Positions 1 to 8,908 of a DNA stretch of 64,000 nucleotides are shown here, piece after piece (position 1 is the stretch's first letter; each line of letters starts with the position of its first letter). Origin of the DNA: Leptospira neocaledonica. Its GTDB lineage: Bacteria; Spirochaetota; Leptospiria; Leptospirales; Leptospiraceae. The stretch is taken from positions 217,075-281,074 of the forward strand of contig NZ_NPEA01000006.1 in NCBI RefSeq assembly GCF_002812205.1. The letters run 5' to 3'. The notes beneath the pieces were generated by a model. That model was not told the DNA's origin and searched no databases. It saw only the letters and a list, made by a program, of their open reading frames with translations. A program made the translations under genes and the position numbers.

Positions 1-1
1 A

Positions 2-16
2 TTTCACCTGGTGAAA
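2..16. repeat. Short perfect palindrome at window edge
   Basis: TTTCACC-T-GGTGAAA is an inverted repeat with 7-base arms and a single central base. A one-base loop cannot form an RNA hairpin, so it would more likely act as a DNA site, if it does anything. Nothing else is recognised in the first 175 bases; an open frame there on the minus strand looks like chance. Confidence 0.3.
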
Positions 17-175
17 GGTTTTTACCTAGTGGGTTTATTAATTGGTAGGTGGTGATGGCGCGGTAATTTTGTGTTTCTTGGAGCGATGGGCAAAACTTCG
101 GAACCGAGGACTTTCCGCAGGAAGGATGAGGTTTCGAATGTTTCTGAGTTCTGCCCGTTGCGGAAAGAAAACTTC

Positions 176-640
176 TCATTTCCCCGTCGGAACGATCGTA
201 ATCCAATCAATAAACTTTGTCTTAAAGAACTCATCGATTTGCCCTGTGAATTGGTAATACACCAGGAAAAAAATCCAATACGCCAAGGTAGCCGCGACAA
301 GAGTTCTCGCAGTCATATTTGCCAAAACTGGAGAAGCCGTATAATACATACGAATCACTGCAATAGGCCAGAGGAATAATAGGAAAAAGTAAATCGCTCT
401 TGGGATTCCGTAAAGCCAACTTAAAATTTCGGAAGGATAAGATCTAGATAATCTTTCATAAGCTTCTTTTAACTCCGGAAAGAATTGGAAGAAGTAAAAC
501 ACAAAAACGAAAAAGGTAGCGATCTTCCAAATGATCTCTATATCGTTTCGGATCAGTACCAAAGTCAAACCCACGAACCAAATCAAAAAGATGGGAAATA
601 CGATCTGCTGTAATAAGGAACCTGACTGGGCGAGAAACAT
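176..640 (-). CDS. Small integral membrane protein of unknown function
   Basis: A 154-residue, strongly hydrophobic protein with about four likely membrane segments (near residues 10-30, 38-58, 82-104 and 108-130). No family was recognised. The ATG at 640 is preferred over the TTG one codon upstream because it overlaps the pdxA stop (TGATG), with an AGGAG sequence upstream inside pdxA. It is therefore very probably translated by coupling to pdxA and is the last gene of the bactofilin-pdxA operon. Its function cannot be deduced from PdxA, since this pairing is not a known pathway link. It should sit in the inner membrane. Confidence 0.75.
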   Translation of the reverse strand: MFLAQSGSLLQQIVFPIFLIWFVGLTLVLIRNDIEIIWKIATFFVFVFYFFQFFPELKEAYERLSRSYPSEILSWLYGIPRAIYFFLLFLWPIAVIRMYYTASPVLANMTARTLVAATLAYWIFFLVYYQFTGQIDEFFKTKFIDWITIVPTGK

Positions 641-1614
641 CAATAAGATCTCCTAAGATCATTCTCGGCAGAAACCGGCTTAGACACCCACTCTAAACAT
701 TGCAGAAAACTCTCCGGATCCGCTTTTCCGAGACCTGCAATATCAAAAGCAGTCCCATGATCCGGAGAAACCCGGATAAAATCCAGTCCCAAAGTTACAT
801 TTACCCCGAATTTTCCCTCCCACATCTTGAATGGAATGAGCCCCTGGTCATGATAACATGCCAAAAACAGAGAATATTTTGCCCTGGAAGTTTCACTAAA
901 CGCACCATCCGCAGAAAGTGGATCCGTAACATCCAACCCTGCTTTTCTCATTTTAGAAATGATTGGCATTAGGATCTTCTTCTCTTCGTCTCCCACCTTT
1001 CCACCTTCTCCTGCATGAGGGTTTAAACCCAAGAATGCAATTTTTCCTTTAGAGATTGGAGCGGAACGAACAGCAGAAATGAAACTGGGTAAGTGGATTT
1101 TTTTTAAATAAGAAGGTACCTTCTTCAATGGAACATGAGTGGTTAAAGGGAGAACATTCAGTTCCTTGCCAGCCATAAGCATATAAGTTTTTTTCTTATA
1201 GACCTCTGCCAGATATTCTGTATGGCCAGTGAACTTTTTCACTCCAGCTTTGATCACCCATTCCTTACTTAGTGGAAGAGTGATCAGATTGCCGCCGATT
1301 TTTTTCTGGATACGAACCGCTTCTTCTAAACTTGCAAATGCAGCTTTCCCAGAAGAAGGACCAGGTTTACCAACCACCAAAGATTTTTGTTCGGAAGAAG
1401 AAAGTGAATTGGTTCTCCAAAGATAAAGTCCAGGAGAAGAGAGAGAAAATGGATCTTTGATTTCCTGCCAACCAGGATAAGAAAGCGAAGAATTAGAACT
1501 AATGAGTAGGATTTGTCTTTGCCCGGAGAATGTATTTAATATCTCCCGAGACATCTGAAGAATTTCAGGCCCGATTCCGCAAGGATCTCCTTCTGTGATG
1601 AGGATGGGAACCAA
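640..1614 (-). CDS. pdxA: 4-hydroxythreonine-4-phosphate dehydrogenase
   Basis: Cytoplasmic NAD-dependent enzyme of the DXP-dependent pyridoxal phosphate pathway. It oxidises 4-phosphohydroxy-L-threonine to the amino ketone that PdxJ condenses with deoxyxylulose phosphate. The 324 residues match the family length. The N-terminal motif is GDPCGIGPEI (residues 9-18), with Cys where Ala is usual. The substrate-binding pair H131-T132 and the three metal-ligand histidines H160, H200 (NPHAGE) and H255 (HDQG) are all present. The start is TTG: an in-frame TAG lies two codons upstream and no ATG precedes the conserved motif. It lies 16 bases after the bactofilin gene and overlaps the next membrane-protein gene by one base. 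Confidence 0.95.
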   Translation of the reverse strand: MVPILITEGDPCGIGPEILQMSREILNTFSGQRQILLISSNSSLSYPGWQEIKDPFSLSSPGLYLWRTNSLSSSEQKSLVVGKPGPSSGKAAFASLEEAVRIQKKIGGNLITLPLSKEWVIKAGVKKFTGHTEYLAEVYKKKTYMLMAGKELNVLPLTTHVPLKKVPSYLKKIHLPSFISAVRSAPISKGKIAFLGLNPHAGEGGKVGDEEKKILMPIISKMRKAGLDVTDPLSADGAFSETSRAKYSLFLACYHDQGLIPFKMWEGKFGVNVTLGLDFIRVSPDHGTAFDIAGLGKADPESFLQCLEWVSKPVSAENDLRRSY

Positions 1615-1630
1615 GGCCTATCGAGGAAGA

Positions 1631-2074
1631 TTAAGCTTCCTTAGCTGCTGTTTGTTTACCGAAAAGTCTTTCTAAGGTTAAAGAGTCTTTCGCGTATTCC
1701 AATTCGATATGATCTTTATTGGAATGTTTTAGGTCGCTAGAAATGATACAACGTCCTTCTAACACTACTCCGTTTTGGATAATCAATTCCGGAGTGCGGA
1801 TATCTCCCAAAATTCTGGAAGTAGGAAGAAGCATCACTCTGTTTCGAGCGGTGATATTTCCGATTACAATACCTTCTATAATAACGCTGGCAGCAGTGAT
1901 ATTTGTGCGGACTTTACCGGAAGCTCCGATATACAATTGTTCCGCTTGCAGAGATTTTCCTTCGAACTTTCCATCAATCTTTAAGGATCCATTGATGAAG
2001 AATTTTCCGTTAAAGTAGGAATTTTCACCGATTGTGGAGTTTGTAACTTCGGAAGAATTCTTAACAAGTGCCAT
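1631..2074 (-). CDS. Bactofilin (polymer-forming cytoskeletal protein)
   Basis: A 147-residue protein with a central beta-helical bactofilin (DUF583) domain, seen as repeated short strands with glycine turns (for example NSYFNGKFFINGSLKIDGKF and the following IGASGKV and IIEGIVIGNI segments). Bactofilins self-assemble into filaments at the inner membrane and help shape cells; in spirochaetes they are linked to helical form and wall remodelling. The ATG at 2074 has AAAGGA about nine bases upstream. A longer frame reaching 2122 lacks such a site and adds residues unlike the family. It is the first gene of a tight operon with pdxA. Confidence 0.9.
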   Translation of the reverse strand: MALVKNSSEVTNSTIGENSYFNGKFFINGSLKIDGKFEGKSLQAEQLYIGASGKVRTNITAASVIIEGIVIGNITARNRVMLLPTSRILGDIRTPELIIQNGVVLEGRCIISSDLKHSNKDHIELEYAKDSLTLERLFGKQTAAKEA

Positions 2075-2238
2075 GAATATAAAATCCTTTTGCGAAAGAC
2101 CGCAGGTTTTCGGTTTATACACTAATAAACCGAACCCACCCCTTCCGAAAAGAAATTTTTTTAACTGGAAGCTATTTTTACGATTTCTGTCTCATCCCTT
2201 CCCGGATGCCCATTTTAGAAGGAGAAGGTTCCGATATT

Positions 2239-2699
2239 TTACAGATCCATACTCAGTCGGATCATGTCCCGACAGTGGATCCCGTTCTCATAGATCGGTT
2301 CCGGATAGTTTTTGGTAAAAAAATCGAAATCGATGCCAGTAATTCTAAACCCACATTTTTGGTACAAACCCAACTGACCAATCCCTGCATTGCCTGTCCC
2401 AATTTCGAGGGTATGAAAACCGTCTTCTTTTGCCTGAGAAATCGCATGAAGCACCAATTTTTTCCCAAGCCCCATTCCTTGCTGGTCTTCCTTCACGGCA
2501 ACATTGATGATTTCCGAAGTTCCTGGACGAGTCATCAAAAGTACATAAACTCCTAAAATTTCGGAATTTTCAGACTCAAGTACATAACAATTTGCCCGTC
2601 CCAATACGACTGTACAATTTTTTCATTCGGATCTGCAAGAAGTAAGAGATCCATAGGTGGAGTTTCATTCGAAGAAAGTTTTCTGATCGTAAAGGTCAT
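2239..2699 (-). pseudogene. GNAT N-acetyltransferase, interrupted by a frameshift
   Basis: The N-terminal part (ATG at 2699) reads MTFTIRKLSSNETPP, then LLLLADPNEKIVQSY, as in small GNAT enzymes. At about 2604 the frame is lost, and the rest of the domain continues one frame over (LGRANCYVLESEN onward). That part includes the acetyl-CoA loop QQGMGLGKK and the GNAGIGQLGLYQKCGF segment, and it ends at 2239. Adding one T in TATTGGGACGG would restore one continuous protein of about 153 residues. Either this is a true one-base deletion that inactivates the gene or it is a sequence error. The product would transfer an acetyl group from acetyl-CoA to an unknown amine. No clear ribosome site is seen before the ATG. 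Confidence 0.75.
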
Positions 2700-2747
2700 G
2701 AGCAAGTTTGCAGAATTCTAATCCGCGCGAGACCGAAAAGTCGAATC

Positions 2748-3518
2748 TTAATGTTTGATATTCGGAACGTTAATCCGATCCAAAACTTCTGCAGTGAATT
2801 CCCTGAATTCATCCAAGGCTTCCGGAATAGACTTGCCTTCCAACTCAGTGGCCTTCTCAAAACGAGAATTGAAGGTAATCCGATCTTCGATATTCATGAT
2901 CACTCCCCCACCAGCTTTGAACTCACCCAAAACCTTAGAAAGGAATTCATTAAACTTTTGAAACATTTCGAAAGCTTCTGCGATAAAAATGCGAGTCTGT
3001 TTGTTTTTCATCCTGCTCAGCTGTTCTCTGAAGTCCTGTTTTTCAGCAGCCTGGTATTCTTCGATTGTCTCCGTCAAAACCTTGATGTTCCGGCGGATAT
3101 TCTCCATATGTTTGACTACTCCGTCCTTCTCGTTCCCATGAGAGAAGTCGAAACGAATATGAGTTTCATTTAATATAGGAAGATACTCCCGATCCAATAC
3201 ATTGATCCAGGTGCCGATCTGATTTACCTCGGTATCATTAGAGTTCGGAGAAATTTTCATGATCGGATACTTGGCCAAGATCCTTCCAGCGGCATCCGGA
3301 TTCTCACGGAACATACGGATCTGTTCTGCGGCAGTTTCGAGGTTATCCGGAATTCCCTCCGGAGAAATTTCTCTCATCCGATTTCGGTACTTTTCCAGAT
3401 CCCTGGAAACTCGATACTTCTGTTCGTCATTTTTGGACAATCTTTGGATTTTCTCCAATTGTTGGATCATCTTCTGATGCCTTTGGAGTTCTAGGATTTG
3501 TTCTTGGGTGATAGCCAT
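2748..3518 (-). CDS. Conserved-looking protein, unknown function
   Basis: A 256-residue soluble, highly charged protein with no signal peptide. The first 60 residues are rich in Gln, Lys, Glu and Arg and look coiled-coil-forming, and more long helices follow (residues about 120-200). A glycine patch (KAGGGVIMNIED, near residue 200) breaks the helical pattern. No family was recognised. It starts at ATG 3518, without a strong ribosome site, and ends 48 bases before the broken acetyltransferase, so the two could share a transcript. It is probably cytoplasmic. Confidence 0.75.
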   Translation of the reverse strand: MAITQEQILELQRHQKMIQQLEKIQRLSKNDEQKYRVSRDLEKYRNRMREISPEGIPDNLETAAEQIRMFRENPDAAGRILAKYPIMKISPNSNDTEVNQIGTWINVLDREYLPILNETHIRFDFSHGNEKDGVVKHMENIRRNIKVLTETIEEYQAAEKQDFREQLSRMKNKQTRIFIAEAFEMFQKFNEFLSKVLGEFKAGGGVIMNIEDRITFNSRFEKATELEGKSIPEALDEFREFTAEVLDRINVPNIKH

Positions 3519-3644
3519 GGGATCTTAGGGCAAATTTTAGGAGGAGTACAATTCTAAGGCAAGGAAATTCTCCAGCCAATTTGCAGGCAAATTAGAGGAA
3601 GTTTCGCAAAGAGCAGAGTTGAGCGAGAAAGAAATTTTTAGATT

Positions 3645-3662
3645 TTGTAGGAGTTCCAACGT
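3645..3662. repeat. Dispersed palindromic repeat, copy 1 (imperfect)
   Basis: Contains TGTAGGAGTTCCAAC, a variant of the short palindrome TGTAGGAGTTCCTACA found at several other places in this window. It lies in the gap between two minus-strand genes, 140 bases from a second copy. Confidence 0.6.
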
Positions 3663-3737
3663 GAATTTCAAAAAGAGGATCTTATTGACAGGGGAAGCAT
3701 TTTGTGATAGGGAGAATACGCACTCCCACGAGCCACT

Positions 3738-3767
3738 CCCCCCAATCCCAATGCAGGGCGGGGGCGG
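3738..3767. repeat. GC-rich inverted repeat
   Basis: A run of C (CCCCCCAATCCC) is followed within a few bases by GGGCGGGGGCGG, standing out against AT-rich surroundings and able to pair. It resembles the hairpin at 44012-44034 (CCCCACCC...GGGTGGGG), so the two may be members of one repeat family. It lies 3' of the gene at 3804 and could also help end that transcript. Confidence 0.45.
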
Positions 3768-3778
3768 CCTTTAAATTC

Positions 3779-3796
3779 ATGTAGGAGTTCCTACAT
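3779..3796. repeat. Dispersed palindromic repeat, copy 2
   Basis: ATGTAGGA-GT-TCCTACAT: 8-base inverted arms around a 2-base centre. This is the cleanest copy of the family in the window. It lies just beyond the 3' end of the gene ending at 3804. Confidence 0.7.
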
Positions 3797-3803
3797 CACA
3801 ATC

Positions 3804-5084
3804 CTAAATCCTATTCTTATATCGATCCAAGACCAATCTTAAAAAATCGGACTGCGGAAATTTATGAACAAGCGATTCCATAAGTTGAACTCCCTCCTCT
3901 ACTGGCCCGGTTTCCAAAAGAGAGATCGCTTTTAGATAAACCATCTCCGGAGAATATTGAAATCTTCCGGTTAGGACCAACCTTTCTCTGAATGCCTCGA
4001 ACTTTTTGTCCTTAAATTCTTGGACTGCGATCGCTCTTTGAGACAGATAGGAACCAGGAGTTTGGGAACGGACTGAGATCATTTCAGAATCCAAGTCTCC
4101 AGCGGCGGTAGAATTCCAAAGCACCAAAAGTTCGAATGGTCTGAGAGTATAGGACATTCCTTGTTCTTTCAGGATCTTATAACGATCGAATAATGAATCG
4201 TCGCTTCCTTCTTGGATGGAATCGTGTAGAGTTTCTTTTAATTCTTCTCTTCCGTTCTTCTTTTTTTCTTCCGAGATCCATTCGAATACGAAGTCTCTCG
4301 GCTTACATTTTTTGACTAAGAAGAATCTATCCAGGATGGGATGTCTAAGCGAATATTGGTCTAAGAAAAAGTCCGCTTCCGTTCTGGAAAATTCTTCTAT
4401 TCTTCTCGCAATGCTTGCATCCAAAACTTTTATGTTTCGGATTCCTTCTTTTTTATCCTTGAAATAGAAATATGCAAGTCCCGCCAGATCAGGCTCTTGG
4501 GAAGAAATTACCAGATCGAATAATTCGTTCTGCTCTTCCTGATTCAGTCCTTGTAGTTTATGATTGTAGGCGATCCTTTCTTTTCTTTCCAGACCTTCTT
4601 TCAGAAAACTTTCGGATTCAGGAATGGCGCCTATGAAGTATAATAATCTTCTTCCTTCTTTTGCTTCTTTCAGATCATTTCCAAAAGAATCTACTAATTC
4701 TTGGTAATCTCGAATTCTATCTTCACATAGTAAGAACGCGGAACATAAGAAAAATAACTCAGGATCCCAAACCAGATTTCCTTTCAGCTCATCCAATAAT
4801 TCTTGGAAGAATAAGCGGAGAAGTTTCTCTTCTCTTTCGGTAATTCCATCCTCTCTGATCCAATCCAGGCGAGGAGAATGGAATACGAATCTTCCGAATA
4901 GATCCGCTCTGAAACAATGAGCAGGTCTCAAATGTGTCAGGATACTTCCACTATAATGATCTAAAATTTTTGTTTTGAGTCGCAGGACTTCCGTATCCGG
5001 TTTTCGAACCTCTTTTTTACCCTCGAAGTCCGGATGTCTTAAAGTTATTTCAGGCCATTCTGTATTTGATACCGATATATGCAT
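3804..5084 (-). CDS. Unknown helical-repeat-like protein
   Basis: A 426-residue soluble protein without a signal peptide, rich in Leu, Glu, Lys and Arg. The C-terminal third (MVYLKAISLLETGPVEEGVQ and around) looks like helix-turn-helix repeats of the TPR type, but no consensus copy is clean enough to claim. The start at ATG 5084 is well supported by AAAAGGAG seven bases upstream. It is divergently arranged with the lytic transglycosylase gene, leaving a short shared promoter region (5085-5140). No function can be assigned. Confidence 0.75.
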   Translation of the reverse strand: MHISVSNTEWPEITLRHPDFEGKKEVRKPDTEVLRLKTKILDHYSGSILTHLRPAHCFRADLFGRFVFHSPRLDWIREDGITEREEKLLRLFFQELLDELKGNLVWDPELFFLCSAFLLCEDRIRDYQELVDSFGNDLKEAKEGRRLLYFIGAIPESESFLKEGLERKERIAYNHKLQGLNQEEQNELFDLVISSQEPDLAGLAYFYFKDKKEGIRNIKVLDASIARRIEEFSRTEADFFLDQYSLRHPILDRFFLVKKCKPRDFVFEWISEEKKKNGREELKETLHDSIQEGSDDSLFDRYKILKEQGMSYTLRPFELLVLWNSTAAGDLDSEMISVRSQTPGSYLSQRAIAVQEFKDKKFEAFRERLVLTGRFQYSPEMVYLKAISLLETGPVEEGVQLMESLVHKFPQSDFLRLVLDRYKNRI

Positions 5085-5140
5085 AAAGACTCCTTTTGGA
5101 GTTGAACCCTTTTTAAGGCGGATTAAGTGAGAAGAATCGC

Positions 5141-7396
5141 ATGAAAAAAACGATTCTGGGGCTACTCCCGTTTCTAGTTGTCGGCAGTCTTTTTGCGGAT
5201 GACGACCTAAAATACTTGGTCAAATCCTATAGTTTAGAAAAAATACGTAGGATTTTCCGAGAAAGGTCCCCTTCCAAAGAATCCGAGGTCTATGCGCTTG
5301 TTCGCTTTCATGAGACCCATCCGGATGGAGACGAGGGCAATAAGTTCAGATACCTGGTATCTCTTTTAAAAGGAAGACTTGTTGTTGGAGTTACCAAGGA
5401 CGAACTTCACGGTCTCATCAAAAATCCTCTGCCTCCCCTAAATGCAGTCACCAAAATAAGTTTTTGGAAACTGTACGAAGAAATGGTAAAAAGAAAAAGT
5501 TTATCCTCTTCCGAACTTATCTCCTATCTCAAAAAACTCCCTCCCGACTACGATCCTGTGTATAAAAATGTGATCGGGGAAATTCTTCGCATCCATTATG
5601 AAAATGGAGAATTCAAAGAAGCGAAAGATTATGCCGAAAGTTTTTCCGAAAAAGATAAAAAGGAATATTTCGGTGCAATGGCTTATTACAGATACGCCAA
5701 AGCTTTGTATAAATTCGGAGAAACCCAAAAAGGGGAAAATCTTTTATATGCTCTCGCAGAAGATGCAAACGTTCCTTCTTACGTTAAAAAAGATATTTAT
5801 ACGGACCTAAGAACCTGGAAAGGAGAATCCTTTTATAAACATATTCCTTTGGAAAAAGGAGTTCTATTTATTCCTTTCTTAGATGCAAGTGATAAGAAAT
5901 CTTTTATTTCATCCCATCAATATTTTGGTTCTATCGTTTTTGAAAGACCGGAAAGCTGGAAGGCAGCGGCAAGAGGTTTAGTCGGATATTATCCGGAAAG
6001 GCTTTTTTCTCTTTTTTCCAGGCATAAACATTACGCGGAATATTTTCCTGAGTTTACTGCCGCCATGTCCGTCGAACTTTCCAACCAAAATCTTGCAAAA
6101 TCAGGTTTGGATCTATTAGAAAAAACGAATCTTTCTTCTTCTGAGTCGGTGGAATATGCGTATGCCAGAGCCTATAAACGACTGGGGGAAAGGGATAAAT
6201 ATTTTAACGGATTACTTTCTTCTCTCGAAAAAAATCCTTATAATCTGATCCGGCAAGACGAGTTGATCGACCTTCTGATCGGAGACCATTCCCATTTTCT
6301 GGAAGAATCTTATTGGAAAGAAGCTCTCAAACGGATCCCGAATCTTCCTGTCAAAGGTAGATTGGTTTATTGGTATTTGAGAAGTTTAAAATCCAAAGGT
6401 AGACAGGACGAGCTTCTCTCTTGGTTAAAATCCTATTATAAGTTCATTCCCGGCTCTTATTATACCAGAGTGATCCGAGAAGAATTTGCTGCCGAAATCT
6501 CTTCTATCCAAAAACCGGATAGTCCTCTTAGGAATAAGGATACATTATTCGAATATCTTTCTTTGACCTCGGGAGATCCAAAATATTCGGATAAGATCTT
6601 AGGTAGAGATTTGGAATTCGCCTATTTTCCTGATTCCTTCTCTCTGGACATTCGGATCGATTCCGCTCATAGCAAGATCAGAGGAAATCATCTATTACAA
6701 AATGCTAAAGAATATTTAGAGATTGGAGAAATGGCCCATGCAAGTTCTCTTGTGGACAAATACGTTCTGCAAACAGGAACATCCGAAGAAGAAAAAGACG
6801 AAATTTTTGCGGCACTCGGAGAAGTTACCGGCAACCAATATCTAACCGTCTTCCATACAAGAAATCTAATGAAAAGAAGAAGGATCCCTGATGATGTGAT
6901 CCTTCTCCCCTCCAAACTAGCTTCCAGGATTTATCCGAGACCTCATAGGGATATAGTTTCTCATTATTCACAATCTTTCGGGATCGAAGAAGATATCGTG
7001 TATGCTGTTATGAGGCAGGAGTCCTTTTTTAAGGAGAATGCTGTATCTTCTTCCAATGCAAGAGGTCTCATGCAGATTATGGGACCTACGGGAAAAGGAT
7101 TAGCCCAAGGTTTAGGCCTCGGTCCTTATTCACTTTTCGATCCGGAAATTTCTATCCAAATGGGTGCAAAATTCCTGAAATACCTTCTCTCTTCCAATGA
7201 AAACGATTTGAAATGGGCATCTATCGCTTATAACGGAGGTCCCGGAAATCTCAGAAAATGGAAACGAAATCATTATCACGGAGATTTTAATCATTTTTTA
7301 GAGGAACTTCCCTTAAAAGAGCCCCGTGATTATTGCAGGATCGTAACGTCGAACTATTATAATTACCAAAGTTTAAGGCAGTATAAAAACCGCTGA
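5141..7396 (+). CDS. Exported lytic transglycosylase, Slt70-like (GH23)
   Basis: A 751-residue protein that cleaves the MurNAc-GlcNAc bond of peptidoglycan with formation of 1,6-anhydro-MurNAc, acting in the periplasm. An N-terminal signal peptide (MKKTILGLLPFLVVGSLFA) is followed by about 570 residues of helical repeats like the superhelical ring of Slt70. A C-terminal SLT domain follows (about 605-730). Catalytic Glu627 lies in MRQESFF, followed by NARGLMQIM and AYNGGPGN, the three signature blocks. The length is close to that of other large soluble transglycosylases. It is transcribed away from the gene at 3804-5084 and is followed by citrate synthase after 154 bases. Confidence 0.9.
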   Translation: MKKTILGLLPFLVVGSLFADDDLKYLVKSYSLEKIRRIFRERSPSKESEVYALVRFHETHPDGDEGNKFRYLVSLLKGRLVVGVTKDELHGLIKNPLPPLNAVTKISFWKLYEEMVKRKSLSSSELISYLKKLPPDYDPVYKNVIGEILRIHYENGEFKEAKDYAESFSEKDKKEYFGAMAYYRYAKALYKFGETQKGENLLYALAEDANVPSYVKKDIYTDLRTWKGESFYKHIPLEKGVLFIPFLDASDKKSFISSHQYFGSIVFERPESWKAAARGLVGYYPERLFSLFSRHKHYAEYFPEFTAAMSVELSNQNLAKSGLDLLEKTNLSSSESVEYAYARAYKRLGERDKYFNGLLSSLEKNPYNLIRQDELIDLLIGDHSHFLEESYWKEALKRIPNLPVKGRLVYWYLRSLKSKGRQDELLSWLKSYYKFIPGSYYTRVIREEFAAEISSIQKPDSPLRNKDTLFEYLSLTSGDPKYSDKILGRDLEFAYFPDSFSLDIRIDSAHSKIRGNHLLQNAKEYLEIGEMAHASSLVDKYVLQTGTSEEEKDEIFAALGEVTGNQYLTVFHTRNLMKRRRIPDDVILLPSKLASRIYPRPHRDIVSHYSQSFGIEEDIVYAVMRQESFFKENAVSSSNARGLMQIMGPTGKGLAQGLGLGPYSLFDPEISIQMGAKFLKYLLSSNENDLKWASIAYNGGPGNLRKWKRNHYHGDFNHFLEELPLKEPRDYCRIVTSNYYNYQSLRQYKNR

Positions 7397-7550
7397 GCAG
7401 ACAAGACGGATTCTTTTTTTTAGATTGTCTAGAATTTCAGATCCATAGGATAGTTCTAAGGACCGGGCGGAGTCTTTAATTTCGCCTCTCTGTCCCAAGG
7501 TCTACCTTATGCCGGTTCGTCCGATATCATTCATCTAACAGGAGTAAAAA

Positions 7551-8837
7551 ATGGCAAACACCGCAATCTTAAAAATCGACGGTAAAGAATATGAACTACC
7601 CATCATCACGGGAACAGAAAACGAAAAGGCCATAGACATCTCCAAACTCAGACAGCAAACAGGATATATTACATTAGATAACGGTTATTTAAATACCGGC
7701 GCCTGTACTAGTGCTGTCACTTTCCTGGATGGAGAGTTGGGAATCTTAAGATACCGTGGGATTCCGATCGAACAATTGGCCGAAAAATCAAGCTTTACCG
7801 AAGTAGCTTATCTTTTGATCTACGGTCATCTTCCTTCCGACAAAGAACTGCAAGATTGGGACAAAGAGCTAACCATGCATACTTTGATCCATGAAGATCT
7901 AAAACGTCTTTATAATGGATTCCCTAAAGACGGTCACCCTATGGCGATCATGTCCACTATGATCGGTTCACTTTCTACCTATTACCAAGATTCTTATGAT
8001 CCTGAAAATCCGGATCATAGACATATCTCCATGGTTCGTCTTTTAGCCAAGTTCCCTACCATAGCAGCTTTCGCTTATAAAAAATCATTGGGCCAACCTA
8101 CAGTTCACCCGATGAACCATCTGGATTATTGCGGTAATTTCTTGAATATGATGTTCTCCGTTCCAAGTGAGGACTATTACATCGATCCTGAGATTGTAAA
8201 AGCATTGAACCTTTTATTGATACTCCACGCGGACCATGAGCAAAACTGTTCTACTTCTACGGTTCGTTTAGTAGGTTCTTCCCTTGCAAACTTGTATGGA
8301 GCAATCTCTGCAGGAATTTGCGCTCTTTGGGGACCTCGTCACGGTGGAGCCAACCAAGAAGTATTAGAAATGCTTTTGGAGATCAAAGCTTCCGGTCTTC
8401 CTGTGAAAAAGATCGTAGAAAAAGCAAAAGATAAGAACGATGCATTCCGTCTTTCTGGATTCGGACACAGAGTTTACAAAAATTTCGACCCGCGCGCTAA
8501 GATCATCAAAAAAGCATGTGATGCTGTTCTTTCTAGACTTGGAGTAAAAGACCCTCTATTAGATATTGCTAAAGAATTAGAAGAAGCAGCACTTAAAGAT
8601 TCTTACTTCGTAGAAAGAAAACTGTATCCGAACGTAGACTTCTATAGCGGTATTATCTACCGTGCGCTTGGAATTCCTGTGAACATGTTCACTGTAATGT
8701 TCGCAATGGGACGTCTTCCAGGCTGGATCGCTCAATGGAAAGAAATGATCGAATCTCCTGATATGAAAATCGGTAGACCTCGTCAGATCTATACTGGAGC
8801 TACTGACACTTCTTACGATAGCGCTAAGAAAAAGTAA
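7551..8837 (+). CDS. gltA: Citrate synthase (hexameric type)
   Basis: Condenses oxaloacetate with acetyl-CoA to citrate, the entry step of the TCA cycle, in the cytoplasm. The 428 residues match the Gram-negative hexameric type. The key histidines are present in LHADHEQNCSTSTVR and GFGHRVYKNFDPR, and RHGGANQEV provides further active-site residues. The ribosome site AGGAG lies a few bases before the ATG. It has its own gap upstream (154 bases) and an intrinsic terminator downstream (8866-8896), so it is probably a single-gene transcript. Confidence 0.97.
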   Translation: MANTAILKIDGKEYELPIITGTENEKAIDISKLRQQTGYITLDNGYLNTGACTSAVTFLDGELGILRYRGIPIEQLAEKSSFTEVAYLLIYGHLPSDKELQDWDKELTMHTLIHEDLKRLYNGFPKDGHPMAIMSTMIGSLSTYYQDSYDPENPDHRHISMVRLLAKFPTIAAFAYKKSLGQPTVHPMNHLDYCGNFLNMMFSVPSEDYYIDPEIVKALNLLLILHADHEQNCSTSTVRLVGSSLANLYGAISAGICALWGPRHGGANQEVLEMLLEIKASGLPVKKIVEKAKDKNDAFRLSGFGHRVYKNFDPRAKIIKKACDAVLSRLGVKDPLLDIAKELEEAALKDSYFVERKLYPNVDFYSGIIYRALGIPVNMFTVMFAMGRLPGWIAQWKEMIESPDMKIGRPRQIYTGATDTSYDSAKKK

Positions 8838-8865
8838 GATATCAAAAGGCTTGCGGACATTTTTT

Positions 8866-8896
8866 AAAAGGACAGGGTTCTGCTCTGTCCTTTTTT
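8866..8896 (+). terminator. Intrinsic terminator of gltA
   Basis: AAAAGGACAG and CTGTCCTTTT form a perfect 10-base stem around a 9-base loop, ending in a run of T. It follows the gltA stop by 29 bases. The T-run touches an ATG at 8897, the far end of the next reading frame. Confidence 0.9.
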
Positions 8897-8908
8897 ATGT
8901 ACTCTGGA

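Noticed and set aside
22..300. 92-codon minus-strand frame at the window start
   Set aside because: It overlaps the membrane protein gene in another frame, has no ribosome site and shows no protein-like pattern.
2034..2556. Plus-strand frames of 94 and 116 codons
   Set aside because: They run opposite the bactofilin and broken acetyltransferase genes, which have clear family motifs.
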